Source: Naasia sp. SYSU D00948
Lineage (GTDB): Bacteria; Actinomycetota; Actinomycetes; Actinomycetales; Microbacteriaceae
Length of the DNA: 64,000 bases
Reading direction: 5' to 3'
Assembly: GCF_017916515.1 (NCBI RefSeq)
Contig: NZ_JAFMTA010000001.1
Span: 806,001 to 870,000, forward strand
The first letter of the stretch is position 1, and each line of letters opens with the position of its first letter. Under the pieces are notes generated by a model. It was not told the DNA's origin and did no database searches. It saw nothing but the letters and a program-made list of their open reading frames with translations. The translations under genes were made by a program, and so were the position numbers. Positions 35,827 through 45,261 of this stretch are shown in pieces.

Positions 35827-36942
35827 TCAGCGGCGGGCGGCGGACCCGAGCCTCGGCAGCTTCGGCAGGTCGCCCAGCGCGGCGCCCGCGTCGGCCGGGA
35901 CGATGACCTCCTGCGTCGCGGCCACGGCTTCCCCGTCGACCGAGACGACGAGCGGGGCCGCTGCGTCCAGGCCGCGCTTCACGACGGCGAGCGCGATCGG
36001 ACCGAGCTCGTGGTGGACGGCGGGCGAGGTCACGGCGCCGACCTCCTTCCCGGTCGCGCGATCGAGGACGGGCGCCCCGGACACCACCGGCACGTTCTCC
36101 GACCCGTCCAGGTGCAGGAGCACCAGCCGCCGGGGCGGCCGGCCGAGGTTGTGCACCTTCGCGACCGTCTCCTGTCCGCGGTAGCACCCCTTGGAGAGGT
36201 GCACGGCGCTGCGGAGCCAGTCCAGCTCGTGGGGGATGGTGCGCTCGTCGGTGTCGGCCCCGAGGCGCGGGCGCCAGGCCGCCACGCGGAGCGCCTCGAC
36301 CGCGAGCGCACCCGCGAGCCGGACCTCGCCGCGGCGGGCGAGGTCGGCGAGCGCGGCGACGTCGTCGCGGCGGACGACCGTCTCCGTCCACGTCCACTCG
36401 GAGGCGGGATGCGCGGCCGGCGAGGCGTACTGCACGCCGCCCGGAGCGCCTGTCCGCCAGGGATCGGCCCACGTCACCAGGGCGGGCACCGGGACCGTCG
36501 AGCCCTCGAGCCCGCCGAGCACCGCGGTCGTCTCCGTGACGTCGACGACCTCGACGCGGAGGAGGAAGCGCATGCGGGTCAGGAAGGCGGCGAGGGACGG
36601 CGCCTCCTCCCGCTGCACGAGCAGCCAGGCGGTGTCCCCGTCGTCGACGATCCGCAGGTCGTGCTCGACGTGCCCGTGCGGGTCGAGCAGGAGGGACTCC
36701 GCGGACTCCCCCGGCTGGAGGCCGGTGAGGCGCTGACTCGTGAGCGAGTCGAGCCAGGACAGCCGGTCGGGACCCGTGACGGTGACCACGCCGCGACCGA
36801 CCTCGGCGATCGCCACTCCGGACGCCAGCGCGCGCTGCTCGGCGAGCGGGCTGCCGTAGTGCGCGGGGACGCCCGCATCGGGTCCGGCGGAGTCGACGGC
36901 CCCAGGCACGCCGAGGAGCGGGGAGATCGTCTCGGATTCCAC
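35827..36942 (-). CDS. ygfZ: YgfZ/GcvT-family folate-binding protein
   Basis: 371 aa from a GTG at 36942 with AAGG/GAGG upstream. The signature KGCYRGQE (here LSKGCYRGQETVAKVHNLG) carries the conserved Cys of YgfZ (IBA57-type) proteins. The N-terminal GcvT-like tetrahydrofolate-binding domain and the C-terminal beta-barrel (GAPVLDRATGKEVGAVTS) are both present. YgfZ supports assembly or repair of certain iron-sulfur enzymes. Monocistronic; followed on the other side by a 63-bp gap to the methyltransferase gene. Confidence 0.92.
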   Translation of the reverse strand: MESETISPLLGVPGAVDSAGPDAGVPAHYGSPLAEQRALASGVAIAEVGRGVVTVTGPDRLSWLDSLTSQRLTGLQPGESAESLLLDPHGHVEHDLRIVDDGDTAWLLVQREEAPSLAAFLTRMRFLLRVEVVDVTETTAVLGGLEGSTVPVPALVTWADPWRTGAPGGVQYASPAAHPASEWTWTETVVRRDDVAALADLARRGEVRLAGALAVEALRVAAWRPRLGADTDERTIPHELDWLRSAVHLSKGCYRGQETVAKVHNLGRPPRRLVLLHLDGSENVPVVSGAPVLDRATGKEVGAVTSPAVHHELGPIALAVVKRGLDAAAPLVVSVDGEAVAATQEVIVPADAGAALGDLPKLPRLGSAARR

Positions 36943-37001
36943 CCTCGCTCGCCGCCTTCCGCGCTCCGGCCGGTTCCGCGGCCGCCTCCAGCCTAGGTCG
37001 C

Positions 37002-37139
37002 TCAGAGCAGCGGGAGGCGGGTGTCGTAGTCCAGGCGCGTGCGCACCGGACCGTAGCCGTCGCGCCGCACCAGCCGCACCGCGGCCGCGACGGACGCCGC
37101 AGCGCCGGCCGCCAGGATCGCGATCAGAAGGATGACCAT
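37002..37139 (-). CDS. Small single-pass membrane protein, 45 aa
   Basis: The ATG at 37139 is preceded by GAGGGG at good spacing, so the open frame's longer form is not needed. The sequence is one membrane helix (VILLIAILAAGAAASVAAAV) followed by a basic and polar tail ending in DTRLPLL. Divergent from the MocR-type regulator. Unknown function. Confidence 0.65.
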   Translation of the reverse strand: MVILLIAILAAGAAASVAAAVRLVRRDGYGPVRTRLDYDTRLPLL

Positions 37140-37205
37140 ACCAATCCCCTCCTCTCGGACCCTCGATCTCGGCTGATCGGTGCCCATCGGCTCCGACGAG
37201 ACCGA

Positions 37206-37257
37206 TCCAATCGCCGACCAGCCCGACCATCAAGAGTCCAATCCACATATGCTGGAC
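37206..37257. promoter_or_regulatory. Repeats in the divergent promoter of the MocR-type gene
   Basis: TCCAATC occurs twice in direct orientation (37206-37212 and 37237-37243, 31 bp apart), and GTCCA (37236-37240) pairs with TGGAC (37253-37257) as an inverted repeat ending 2 bp before the start codon. MocR/GntR regulators often autoregulate through such sites. A CATATG element lies within, and the gene may be leaderless. Confidence 0.45.
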
Positions 37258-37259
37258 CG

Positions 37260-38705
37260 ATGACGACGGGACGACCGGGTCGCCGCACCCTCAGCGGGCA
37301 CGCGCTCGCGCGCCTCCTGGGCGAGTGGGAGGCGACCGGCGGTGCGGCCTACGAGGCGCTCGCGGAGCGCATCCGGGTCCTCCTGATCGACGGACGGATC
37401 CCGGCGCAGACCTGGCTGCCCGCCGAACGGGACCTCGCCGAGGTGCTGGGCCGCAGCAGGACGACGGTCATCTCGGCCTACCGGCTGCTCCGCGAGAGCG
37501 GCTACCTGACGAGCACGCGGGGAGCCGGCAGCATGGCGACCCTGCCCTCCGCGGCAGGCGCCGCGCCGACCCTCGCCGACGGTGGGCTCGTGGACTTCGG
37601 CAAGGCGACGCCGCCCATGTGGCCGGGCCTTCCCGACATCTATCGCGACGTCGCGGGATCCCTCAGTGCCGAGGGGATGGGGAGCGGCCTCGACCTCATC
37701 GGGCGGGAGGCGCTGCGCGTCCTGATCGCGGCCCGCTACGAGGAGCAGGGCCTGCCGACCCGGCCGTCCCAGATCATGGTGACCCTCGGTGCCCAGCACG
37801 CCATCGCCCTCTGCGCCCGCTCGCTCCTCACGCGCGGGGACCGCGTCGTCGTCGAGTCCCCCACCTACCCGCACGCGTCCGAGGCGCTGCGCGACGCGGG
37901 CGGCGGACGCCTGATCGCGGTCGGCGTGACCGAGGCGGGATGGGACGTGCCGGGCTTCGAGGCGGCGCTCGAGAACGCCCGTCCGGCCCTCGCCTACCTC
38001 ATGCCCGACTTCCACAACCCGACCGGAGCGAGCATGGACGGCGCCACCCGCGAGGCGGTCGCACGCGCCGCGGCGGGCGCCGGGACCCTCCTGCTCATCG
38101 ACGAGACCACGCGGGACCTCGGCATCGACTCCCCGGCCCAGCACCCCCCGCTCGCCGCGGCCGCGCCCGTCGACGCGCTCACGGTCACCGTCGGCTCCCT
38201 GGGGAAGACCGTCTGGGGCGGACTCCGCCTCGGCTGGATCCGAGCCGACGAGCAGGTCGTCTCCCGGCTCGCGACGACCCGCGCCTCCTCCGACCTCGGC
38301 ACGCCCGCGGTCGAGCAGCTGGTGGCGACCGAGCTCCTCCCCCGGCTCCCCGAGGTGATCGCAGATCGCGTCGAGCAGCTGCGGACCCGCCGCGACCTCC
38401 TCGGCAGCCTGCTGCCGGAGGCCTTCCCCGAGTGGCGAGTGCCGATGCCGGCGGGAGGCCTGAGCTTCTGGGTCGGCCTCGGCACGCCGATGAGCTCGGC
38501 GCTGTCCCTCGCGGCGCGCGCCCGCGACCTGCTGCTGACCGCAGGACCGCGATTCGGCATCGACGGCGCCTACGAGCGGAACGTGCGGATCCCGTTCACC
38601 GCCGGGCCGGACGAGCTGCGCTCGGGAGTCGCTCTGCTTCAGGACGCCTGGCGGTCCCTGCCGCGCATGGCGGAGCCGGTCTCACCGGCGGCCCCGGTCG
38701 TCTAG
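37260..38705 (+). CDS. MocR-type regulator (GntR domain fused to PLP aminotransferase domain)
   Basis: 481 aa. Residues about 25-95 are a GntR winged helix-turn-helix (YEALAERIRVLLIDGRIPA, LPAERDLAEVLGRSRTTVI). From about 110 onward it has a fold-type I aminotransferase domain: LGAQHAIALCARSL, PTYPHASEAL, PDFHNPTGASM, and the PLP-lysine motif TVGSLGKTVWGGLRLGW. Such proteins sense PLP or an amino-compound-PLP adduct. Many control vitamin B6 or membrane-protein neighbours; here the divergent neighbour is the 45-aa membrane protein. No ribosome-binding site was found before the ATG, so it may be leaderless. Confidence 0.9.
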   Translation: MTTGRPGRRTLSGHALARLLGEWEATGGAAYEALAERIRVLLIDGRIPAQTWLPAERDLAEVLGRSRTTVISAYRLLRESGYLTSTRGAGSMATLPSAAGAAPTLADGGLVDFGKATPPMWPGLPDIYRDVAGSLSAEGMGSGLDLIGREALRVLIAARYEEQGLPTRPSQIMVTLGAQHAIALCARSLLTRGDRVVVESPTYPHASEALRDAGGGRLIAVGVTEAGWDVPGFEAALENARPALAYLMPDFHNPTGASMDGATREAVARAAAGAGTLLLIDETTRDLGIDSPAQHPPLAAAAPVDALTVTVGSLGKTVWGGLRLGWIRADEQVVSRLATTRASSDLGTPAVEQLVATELLPRLPEVIADRVEQLRTRRDLLGSLLPEAFPEWRVPMPAGGLSFWVGLGTPMSSALSLAARARDLLLTAGPRFGIDGAYERNVRIPFTAGPDELRSGVALLQDAWRSLPRMAEPVSPAAPVV

Positions 38706-38769
38706 CAGCGAGCTCCGGCCGCCGCCGCGCCCCCGCCCCGCCGAGCGCTCCGAAGACACCGGAGCGCCG

Positions 38770-39387
38770 TCAGTCGGCTCGACTGAGCCGTCCGGATGCG
38801 TGGCTGCGCAGCCCCTGGCCGAGCGCGGCGATGTCCCAGGCCCAGAGGAGGTCGCCCTCGACGAGACCGTAGATGCGGGTGGCTGCGGAGTACTCCTTCG
38901 CGCCCTCCGTCCGCATCACCGCGTCCGTCGCGAGGTCGATCCGCCCGGAGCGGACCTGACCGAGGTAGAGCTCGTTGACGCCCGTGGGATGCACGAGCGA
39001 GACCTGGATGTCGAAGCCGTCCGAGTTGTTGCGGAGGGTCTCCACCGACTCCGCCGTGTTGTAGGGGCGGGGGCCGACGCCGGGCAGCATGCCGGGCCCG
39101 GGATCCCCTTCGAGGAAGCCCCGGGAGAGACGCCAGTAGCCGGTCTCGGCCATGAGCGGAGCGGTGCCGACGGGGTCCGCCTCGTCGGCACCCGTCGGCA
39201 TCCACGTGTGCGACGAGTAGTTGAGGTAGGGCTGGCCGTCATGGCTGAAGCTGACCCGCTGGCCGAACTCCTGGCGGATCTGCCGGTCTCCGACGGCGTA
39301 CTCCACGACGCCCGTGCCCTCCCAGACTCCGATGAGCCAGGACAGGGGCACGAGCTCGGCGGGCAGACCGGTCGGCAGGTTGATCAT
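38770..39387 (-). CDS. Nitrobindin-like (FABP-like, DUF1794) heme-binding protein
   Basis: 205 aa. The N-terminal LSWLIGVWEGTGVVEY is the G-x-W-x-G-x-G signature of the THAP4/nitrobindin beta-barrel. HTWMPTGADEADPVGTAPLMAETGYWRL and QVSLVHPTGVNELYLG are further conserved strands. The last part (WAWDIAALGQGLRSHASGRL) carries the His that serves as the heme ligand in characterised family members. Known family role: heme/nitric-oxide or peroxynitrite chemistry. Monocistronic. Confidence 0.9.
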   Translation of the reverse strand: MINLPTGLPAELVPLSWLIGVWEGTGVVEYAVGDRQIRQEFGQRVSFSHDGQPYLNYSSHTWMPTGADEADPVGTAPLMAETGYWRLSRGFLEGDPGPGMLPGVGPRPYNTAESVETLRNNSDGFDIQVSLVHPTGVNELYLGQVRSGRIDLATDAVMRTEGAKEYSAATRIYGLVEGDLLWAWDIAALGQGLRSHASGRLSRAD

Positions 39388-39441
39388 CGGGAACCTCCTC
39401 CGCGCGTTCTCAGCGAGCTGCGCGGTGCTGCGGAGTGCGGA

Positions 39442-39552
39442 CTAACGCTGGCCCCTGAACAGGCTGTAGAGCACCACCAGGGAGACCCAGCCGATGGCGA
39501 GCGACGCGAGCGCGAGCAGTCCGAGGTAGAACAGTTCGAGCGCCAGCAGCAT
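39442..39552 (-). CDS. Very small membrane protein, 36 aa
   Basis: Reading the minus strand from the ATG at 39552 gives a 36-codon frame that is almost entirely a membrane segment ([20 protein letters not shown]) with a short polar end. It lies between two membrane- or barrel-type genes of the same strand. No strong ribosome-binding site, so confidence is limited. Confidence 0.45.
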   Translation of the reverse strand: MLLALELFYLGLLALASLAIGWVSLVVLYSLFRGQR

Positions 39553-39584
39553 GGCTGCAAGTCTACCCTCCGCCTCCCGCAGGA

Positions 39585-39842
39585 TCAGGGCACGGCGAGC
39601 GCGGCGAGCGAGGCGACCAGCAGCACGGCGAAGGCGCCGACCGCCGACGCGGTGACCCGGCGAACGAAGCCCTTCCGGTCCCCGGTCACCAGCTGGATGC
39701 AGAGGGTCAGCACGACCGCGCCGGCGAGCGCCAGGGACAGCAGCCCGGGTCGCGACCCCGGCTCGGCGAGCGCGACGATCGCGGCGCCGGCGACCGCGGC
39801 CAGCACCCAGACGGGCACCGCGGCGGCCCAGGAAGCTCTCAC
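39585..39842 (-). CDS. Small multi-pass membrane protein, 85 aa
   Basis: From a GTG at 39842: three membrane segments ([56 protein letters not shown]) separated by short loops, including the basic [10 protein letters not shown]. Small membrane proteins of this shape are common beside the glnR-like gene in Microbacteriaceae as far as I recall. Function unknown. Divergent from glnR. Confidence 0.65.
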   Translation of the reverse strand: MRASWAAAVPVWVLAAVAGAAIVALAEPGSRPGLLSLALAGAVVLTLCIQLVTGDRKGFVRRVTASAVGAFAVLLVASLAALAVP

Positions 39843-39926
39843 CTCAAGGATTCTGCCGCAGACCGCGAGGGGGTTGCCGCGGATGCCACCGTCTACTATT
39901 GGGGACCTACCTATCGGGGAGGGTGC

Positions 39927-40622
39927 GTGGCGCAGCTGCTGATACTGACCCCTGCCGTCGATCAGGAGGTCCTGCCCGCGCTCGGCCTGCTGAGCCACAA
40001 GGTGCGGCAGATCCCGGCGGAGCCCGCCCAGCTGATCAGCGCCCCGCCGAGCGACGTGATCCTCCTCGACGCCCGCACCGATCTGGCGAGCGCCAAGTCG
40101 CTGTGCAAGATCCTCCAGACCACGGGCCTCGCCGTCCCCCTCGTCCTCGTGCTGACCGAGGGCGGCCTCACCGCCGTCTCCGCGGACTGGGGCGCGAACG
40201 ACGTGATCCTCGAGACCGCCGGTCCCGCAGAGGTCGACGCGCGCATCCGCCTCGTCGTCGGACGGATGGCGCAGGAGCAGTCCGCCTCCAAGATCCAGGC
40301 CTCCGGGGTCGTCATCGACGAGGCGAGCTACTCCGCGAAGGTGCACGGCAGGCCGCTCGACCTCACCTTCAAGGAGTTCGAGCTGCTGCGCTTCTTCGCC
40401 ACCCACCCCTCCCGCGTGTTCACGCGCGAGCAGCTGCTCAGCGAGGTGTGGGGCTACGACTACTTCGGCGGCACCCGGACGGTCGACGTGCACGTCCGTC
40501 GCCTCCGCGCCAAGCTCGGCGACCTCGAGTCGCTCATCGGCACGGTCCGCAACGTCGGCTACCGCTTCAACGTCTACGAGGACGACGAGCAGCCGAACCT
40601 CTCCCCCGCCGCGCGGGGCTGA
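39927..40622 (+). CDS. glnR: GlnR-like orphan response regulator
   Basis: 231 aa from a GTG at 39927, with GGGGAGGG close upstream. The degenerate receiver domain ([49 protein letters not shown]) and the winged-helix domain ([52 protein letters not shown]) closely resemble actinobacterial GlnR, the global nitrogen regulator that works without a partner kinase. No kinase gene is adjacent, consistent with that. It precedes ppk. Confidence 0.85.
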   Translation: MAQLLILTPAVDQEVLPALGLLSHKVRQIPAEPAQLISAPPSDVILLDARTDLASAKSLCKILQTTGLAVPLVLVLTEGGLTAVSADWGANDVILETAGPAEVDARIRLVVGRMAQEQSASKIQASGVVIDEASYSAKVHGRPLDLTFKEFELLRFFATHPSRVFTREQLLSEVWGYDYFGGTRTVDVHVRRLRAKLGDLESLIGTVRNVGYRFNVYEDDEQPNLSPAARG

Positions 40623-40696
40623 CGCACCGGATCGGCGGGCGTCAAGGGAGGGCGTCCCGTTGCCCTCCGGCAGGTTCCGGGGTGCACAATGATGCG

Positions 40697-42865
40697 GTGG
40701 AGAGCGACACCGTCCTCGGCGATCCGGCCCTCGCTGCGGCGATGCTCGACGAGTACGACGAGCCGACGCCCACCTTCGACGAGTCCCTGCCCTCGGACCG
40801 GTACCTGGACCGCGAGCTCAGCTGGCTCGCGTTCAACCAGCGCGTGCTGGAGCTCGCCGAGGATCCCAACCTCCCGCTGCTGGAGCGCGTGAACTTCCTC
40901 GCGATCTTCGCGAGCAACCTCGACGAGTTCTTCATGGTCCGGGTCGCCGGCCTCAAGCGCCGGATCGCGACCGGCATCGCCGTGCCGACGAACATCGGCC
41001 GCGCTCCGCACGATGTCCTGACCGACATCAGCCGGGTGGCGCACGAGCTCCAGGCCCGGCACGCCGCCGCGTACCGGAACCTCGTCAAGCCGGCCCTCGA
41101 CGACGCCGACATCCACATCGAGAGCTGGAGCGACCTGGGCGTCGCCGACCGGGAGCGCGTCCGCGAGCAGTTCGTGCAGCGGATCTTCCCCGTCCTGATG
41201 CCGCTCGCCGTCGACCCCGGGCACCCGTTCCCGTACATCTCCGGGCTCTCGCTCAACCTCTCGGTGCGGGTGCGCAACCCCAAGACGGAGAAGGTGCAGT
41301 TCGCCCGCGTCAAGGTCCCGTCGATGCTGCCGCGCTTCGTCCCGCTGCCGGACGACGGCTCCGGGCTCACGCGCTTCATCCCGCTCGAGGACCTCATCTC
41401 GAACCACCTCGAGGACCTGTTCCCCGGCATGGAGATCCTCGAGCACCACGAGTTCCGGCTCACGCGCAACGAGGACGTCGAGATCGACGAGGACGAGTCG
41501 GAGAACCTCATCCAGGCGCTCGAGAAGGAGCTCCTCCGCCGGCGCTTCGGCCCGCCGATCCGCCTCGAGATCAGCGACGACATGGACCCGGTCACGCTCG
41601 AGCTGCTCATCCGCGAGCTCGACATCACCGAGCAGGAGGTCTACCGCCTCCCCGCCCCGCTGGACCTCTCGGGCCTGTTCGAGCTGACCAAGCTCGACCG
41701 TCCCGCCCTCAAGTACCCGCCGCACCTGCCGACGACCGCCGTCCAGCTGCTGCCCTCCGAGGGCTCCAGCACCCCGGACGTCTTCGCGGCCGTCTCCAAG
41801 GCGGACGTCCTCGTCCACCACCCGTACGAGTCGTTCGCGACGAGCGTGCAGGCCTTCCTCGACGAGGCGGCGTCGGACCCCCACGTGCTCGCAATCAAGC
41901 AGACGCTGTACCGGACCTCCGGCGACAGCCCCATCGTCGAATCGCTCATCGCCGCGGCCGAGGCCGGCAAGCAGGTGCTCGCGATCGTCGAGATCAAGGC
42001 GCGGTTCGACGAGGAGAACAACATCTCCTGGGCCCGGAAGCTCGAGAAGGCCGGGGTGCACGTCGTCTACGGCATCGTCGGGCTGAAGACCCACGCGAAG
42101 CTCTCCCTCGTCATCCGCGAGGAGAAGAACGGGCAGCTGCGGCACTACACGCACATCGGCACGGGCAACTACAACCCGAAGACGAGCCGCATCTACGAGG
42201 ACTTCGGGCTCCTGACCGCGGACGACCAGGTCGGCAAGGAGGTCACCCGCCTCTTCAACGAGCTGTCGGGCTACGCGATCGAGAAGAAGTTCAGCCGCCT
42301 CCTCGTCGCGCCGCGCTACCTGCGCAAGGGCCTCATCAAGCGCATCGACAGCGAGACCTCGAACGCGAGGGCGGGCAAGCAGGCGCGGATTCAGATCAAG
42401 GTCAACTCGATGGTGGACGAGGCCGTGATCGACGCGCTCTACCGTGCGAGCAACGCCGGTGTGCCGGTCGACATCTGGGTCCGCGGCATCTGCGCGATCC
42501 GTCCCGGCGTCCCGGGCCTGAGCGAGAACATCCGGGTCCGATCCATCCTCGGCCGCTACCTCGAGCACTCGCGCATCTTCGCGTTCGCGAACGGCGGCGA
42601 GCCCGAGGTGTGGATCGGCAGCGCCGACATGATGCACCGCAACCTGGACCGGCGGATCGAGGTCCTCGTCCGGCTCACGGACCGCCGCCACCAGCGGGAC
42701 ATGGCGAAGCTGTTCGATCTCGCGATGTCCGACCGCACCTCGTCCTGGCACCTGGACGCGGACGGCACGTGGGTCAGGCACGCCCTCTCCAAGACCGGGA
42801 CGCCCCTGTCGGATCTGCAGGACGTCGTGATGCGCGAGGTGACCGCCCGGAGACGCAGCCGGTGA
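40697..42865 (+). CDS. ppk1: Polyphosphate kinase 1
   Basis: About 722 aa from a GTG at 40697; a GTG at 40682 in the same frame is possible and neither has a strong ribosome-binding site. The N-domain has [19 protein letters not shown] and [17 protein letters not shown]. The catalytic part has [24 protein letters not shown], a phospho-accepting His in [19 protein letters not shown], and a PLD-like second His region ending [20 protein letters not shown]-like. It makes polyphosphate from ATP and fits the phosphate-related neighbourhood. The stop overlaps the NUDIX gene start. Confidence 0.95.
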   Translation: MESDTVLGDPALAAAMLDEYDEPTPTFDESLPSDRYLDRELSWLAFNQRVLELAEDPNLPLLERVNFLAIFASNLDEFFMVRVAGLKRRIATGIAVPTNIGRAPHDVLTDISRVAHELQARHAAAYRNLVKPALDDADIHIESWSDLGVADRERVREQFVQRIFPVLMPLAVDPGHPFPYISGLSLNLSVRVRNPKTEKVQFARVKVPSMLPRFVPLPDDGSGLTRFIPLEDLISNHLEDLFPGMEILEHHEFRLTRNEDVEIDEDESENLIQALEKELLRRRFGPPIRLEISDDMDPVTLELLIRELDITEQEVYRLPAPLDLSGLFELTKLDRPALKYPPHLPTTAVQLLPSEGSSTPDVFAAVSKADVLVHHPYESFATSVQAFLDEAASDPHVLAIKQTLYRTSGDSPIVESLIAAAEAGKQVLAIVEIKARFDEENNISWARKLEKAGVHVVYGIVGLKTHAKLSLVIREEKNGQLRHYTHIGTGNYNPKTSRIYEDFGLLTADDQVGKEVTRLFNELSGYAIEKKFSRLLVAPRYLRKGLIKRIDSETSNARAGKQARIQIKVNSMVDEAVIDALYRASNAGVPVDIWVRGICAIRPGVPGLSENIRVRSILGRYLEHSRIFAFANGGEPEVWIGSADMMHRNLDRRIEVLVRLTDRRHQRDMAKLFDLAMSDRTSSWHLDADGTWVRHALSKTGTPLSDLQDVVMREVTARRRSR

Positions 42866-43818
42866 GCCTCGTCGACGCCGGTCCGGTTCTGGCGGCCGGC
42901 GCCGTCTGCTGGCGCGAGGGCAGGTCCGGGATCGACGTGCTCCTGATCTTCCGGCCCCGCCACAAGGACGTCAGCCTGCCGAAGGGCAAGGTGGACGACC
43001 GCGAGACCCTCCCGGTCGCCGCCGTTCGCGAGATCCGGGAGGAGACCGGGTACTCCGTCACCCTCGGGCCGCCGCTCGGCTCCACCGAGTACCTGCTGCC
43101 GGGCGGCCGGGACAAGGTCGTGCGGTACTGGGCCGCCGAGGTGCGCCGCGGCCAGCTCCGGCGGGGACGCTTCCGGCCGAACGACGAGGTCGACAGGATC
43201 GAGTGGGTCCCCCTCGGCAGAGCCCGGAAGCGGCTGACCTACCCCCGCGACGTCGAGGTCCTCGACCGCTTCGCGGAGCTCGTGCACCGGCACCACCACC
43301 GCACGTTCTCCGTCATCGCGCTGCGCCACGCCAAGGCGGAGCAGGACTCGGGCGAGGGCGACGCCGCCCGCCCGCTCACCTCGCGCGGGAAGCAGCAGGC
43401 CGAGGCGCTCGTCCCGCTCCTGCGGGCGTTCAACCCGAAGGCCATCCTGTCGAGTCCTGCCAAGCGGTGCGTCGACACGGTGCGGCCGCTCGCGCGGATG
43501 CTGGACCTCGAGATCAAGCGCGCCCCCGCCCTCAGCCAGGAGCTGTGGGAGGGCGGCACGGATGCGCCGCCCCGGGAGGAGCTCGAACGGCTCCTCCGCA
43601 AGCGGATCGCGAAGCGCACCCCCACCGTCGTGTGCAGCCACTCGCCGGTGATGCCGGAGATCCTCGACGCCGTCGTGCGGCGCACCCACGGCGAGCGCGA
43701 CGGTCGGCTCGTGCGCGCCGCGATCCTGAGCACCGCCGAGTTCACGGTGCTGCACCTCTCGTCGGACGACCCGGAGAGCGGGCTCGTGGCCATGGAGAGC
43801 CACGCCCCCCTCGTCTGA
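42862..43818 (+). CDS. NUDIX hydrolase fused to histidine phosphatase (MutT1-like)
   Basis: 318 aa from a GTG at 42862 overlapping the ppk stop (GTGA), so it is coupled to ppk. The NUDIX box G-x5-E-x7-REUxEExGU is met by [20 protein letters not shown] (residues about 46-65), followed by TGY. The second domain starts with ALRHAKAEQ (RH catalytic motif) and includes [16 protein letters not shown] and [10 protein letters not shown] with the second His. Mycobacterial MutT1 with this architecture hydrolyses 8-oxo-GTP and diadenosine polyphosphates. Nucleotide sanitation is the likely role. Confidence 0.9.
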   Translation: MSLVDAGPVLAAGAVCWREGRSGIDVLLIFRPRHKDVSLPKGKVDDRETLPVAAVREIREETGYSVTLGPPLGSTEYLLPGGRDKVVRYWAAEVRRGQLRRGRFRPNDEVDRIEWVPLGRARKRLTYPRDVEVLDRFAELVHRHHHRTFSVIALRHAKAEQDSGEGDAARPLTSRGKQQAEALVPLLRAFNPKAILSSPAKRCVDTVRPLARMLDLEIKRAPALSQELWEGGTDAPPREELERLLRKRIAKRTPTVVCSHSPVMPEILDAVVRRTHGERDGRLVRAAILSTAEFTVLHLSSDDPESGLVAMESHAPLV

Positions 43819-43842
43819 GCGGCCGTCGAATACCGAGGAGCC

Positions 43843-43860
43843 GTTCACCTTCCGTTCACC
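43843..43860. promoter_or_regulatory. PHO box upstream of pstS
   Basis: GTTCACCTTCCGTTCACC: two exact GTTCACC units with the 11-bp period typical of actinobacterial PHO boxes bound by PhoP/RegX3-type regulators. It lies about 160-178 bp before the pstS start, which fits phosphate-starvation control of the pst operon. Confidence 0.85.
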
Positions 43861-44020
43861 GGGACGCACGACTCTCGTCATCCGGGAGCCCTACCGTCCT
43901 GAAGGAACCCGACGCCGTCGCCTTCGCGCGCGGTCCACAGCGCATCGATCGCGCACGTTCCGAACGGCCCCGGGCCTCGGCCAGGGTTCGACTCCTGCAC
44001 ACAATCCGAAGGGAATCCCT

Positions 44021-45130
44021 TTGATCTCGAAGCGTTCCGCCGGCCTCGCCGGCCTCGCTCTCGTGGGCGCGCTCGCGCTCACCTCCTGCGCCGCGAACGA
44101 GGGCGCCGCCGACCCGGGCAGCACCACGGGCACCGGCTCCGAGGGCGGCAGCCTCTCCGGCGACCTCGTCGGCGCCGGCGCCTCCTCGCAGGGCTCGGCT
44201 CAGGAGGCCTGGATCGCCGCTTTCCAGGGCGCGAACCCCGACGTCACCGTGACCTACGACCCCAGCGGCTCCGGCGCGGGCCGCGAGGCCTTCCTCGAGG
44301 GCGGCGTGAACTTCGCCGGCTCCGACCGCGCGTTCGACGACGAGGAGATCGCCGCCGGCGGCTGGGCCGCCTGCGCGCCCGACACGGACATCGTCGAGCT
44401 CCCCCTCTACATCTCCCCCATCGCCGTGATCTTCAACCTCGAGGGCGTCGACACGCTCAACCTCGACGCGGCGACCATCGCGGGCATCTTCGCCGGCACG
44501 ATCGCCAACTGGAACGACCCGGCGATCGCGGCGCTCAACGAGGGCGTCACCCTGCCGGACCTCGCCATCACGCCGGTCCACCGCTCGGACGACTCGGGCA
44601 CCACCGAGAACTTCACGGACTACCTGGCGTCCGCTGCGCCGGAGGTCTGGACCTACGAGCCCGACGGCGTCTGGCCGATCGAGAGCGGCGAGGCCGCTCA
44701 GGGCACCACCGGCGTGGTCGACGCGGTGAGCGGCGGCAACGGGACCATCGGCTACGCCGACGCGTCGCGCGCCGGTGACCTCGGCACCGTCGCGGTGCAG
44801 GTCGGCGAGGAGTTCGTCTCCTACTCGCCGGAGGCCGCGGCCGCGATCGTCGACGCGTCGCCGCGCGTCGAGGGCCGGTCCGAGGGCGACATCGCCATCG
44901 AGATCGAGCGCACCACGCAGGAGGCGGGCGTCTACCCGATCGTCCTCGTCAGCTACCTCATCGGCTGCCAGGAGTACCAGGACGCCGAGGTCGGAGCGCT
45001 CGTGAAGGGCTACTTCAGCTACATCGCGAGCGAGGAGGGCCAGCAGGAGGCCGCCTCGTCGGCCGGCTCTGCGCCGATCTCCGAGACGCTGCGCGGCGAC
45101 ATCGAGGCCGCGATCGAGCTGATCAAGTAA
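44021..45130 (+). CDS. pstS: Phosphate-binding lipoprotein PstS
   Basis: 369 aa from a TTG at 44021 with GAAGGG eight bases upstream. Signal and lipobox LTSCAANEG (Cys near residue 23). GAGASSQGSAQEAW is the phosphate-binding loop at the start of the mature fold; FAGSDRAFDDEEI and HRSDDSGTTENFTDYL are the other phosphate ligand loops. It captures phosphate outside the cell for PstCAB. Preceded by a PHO box and followed by a hairpin that probably reduces read-through into pstC. Confidence 0.95.
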   Translation: MISKRSAGLAGLALVGALALTSCAANEGAADPGSTTGTGSEGGSLSGDLVGAGASSQGSAQEAWIAAFQGANPDVTVTYDPSGSGAGREAFLEGGVNFAGSDRAFDDEEIAAGGWAACAPDTDIVELPLYISPIAVIFNLEGVDTLNLDAATIAGIFAGTIANWNDPAIAALNEGVTLPDLAITPVHRSDDSGTTENFTDYLASAAPEVWTYEPDGVWPIESGEAAQGTTGVVDAVSGGNGTIGYADASRAGDLGTVAVQVGEEFVSYSPEAAAAIVDASPRVEGRSEGDIAIEIERTTQEAGVYPIVLVSYLIGCQEYQDAEVGALVKGYFSYIASEEGQQEAASSAGSAPISETLRGDIEAAIELIK

Positions 45131-45146
45131 ATCCACTCTCACCTCT

Positions 45147-45180
45147 GCCCCACCCGGCGCGCGACGCGTCCGGGTGGGGC
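45147..45180 (+). terminator. Attenuating hairpin between pstS and pstC
   Basis: 11-bp stem GCCCCACCCGG (45147-45157) / CCGGGTGGGGC (45170-45180), loop 12 nt, no T-run, beginning 16 bp after the pstS stop. Placed to let pstS be made in excess over the permeases. Confidence 0.65.
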
Positions 45181-45261
45181 AGACTGAGCGAGGGGCTCGG
45201 AGCCTTCCCGTTCCGAGCCGCTCGCTGAGTCTTCATCCACTACCGGAGGGCAATCGAGCAC

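Noticed and set aside
40574-42781. 735-aa minus-strand open frame opposite ppk1
   Set aside because: Antisense shadow; ppk1 is unambiguous on the plus strand.
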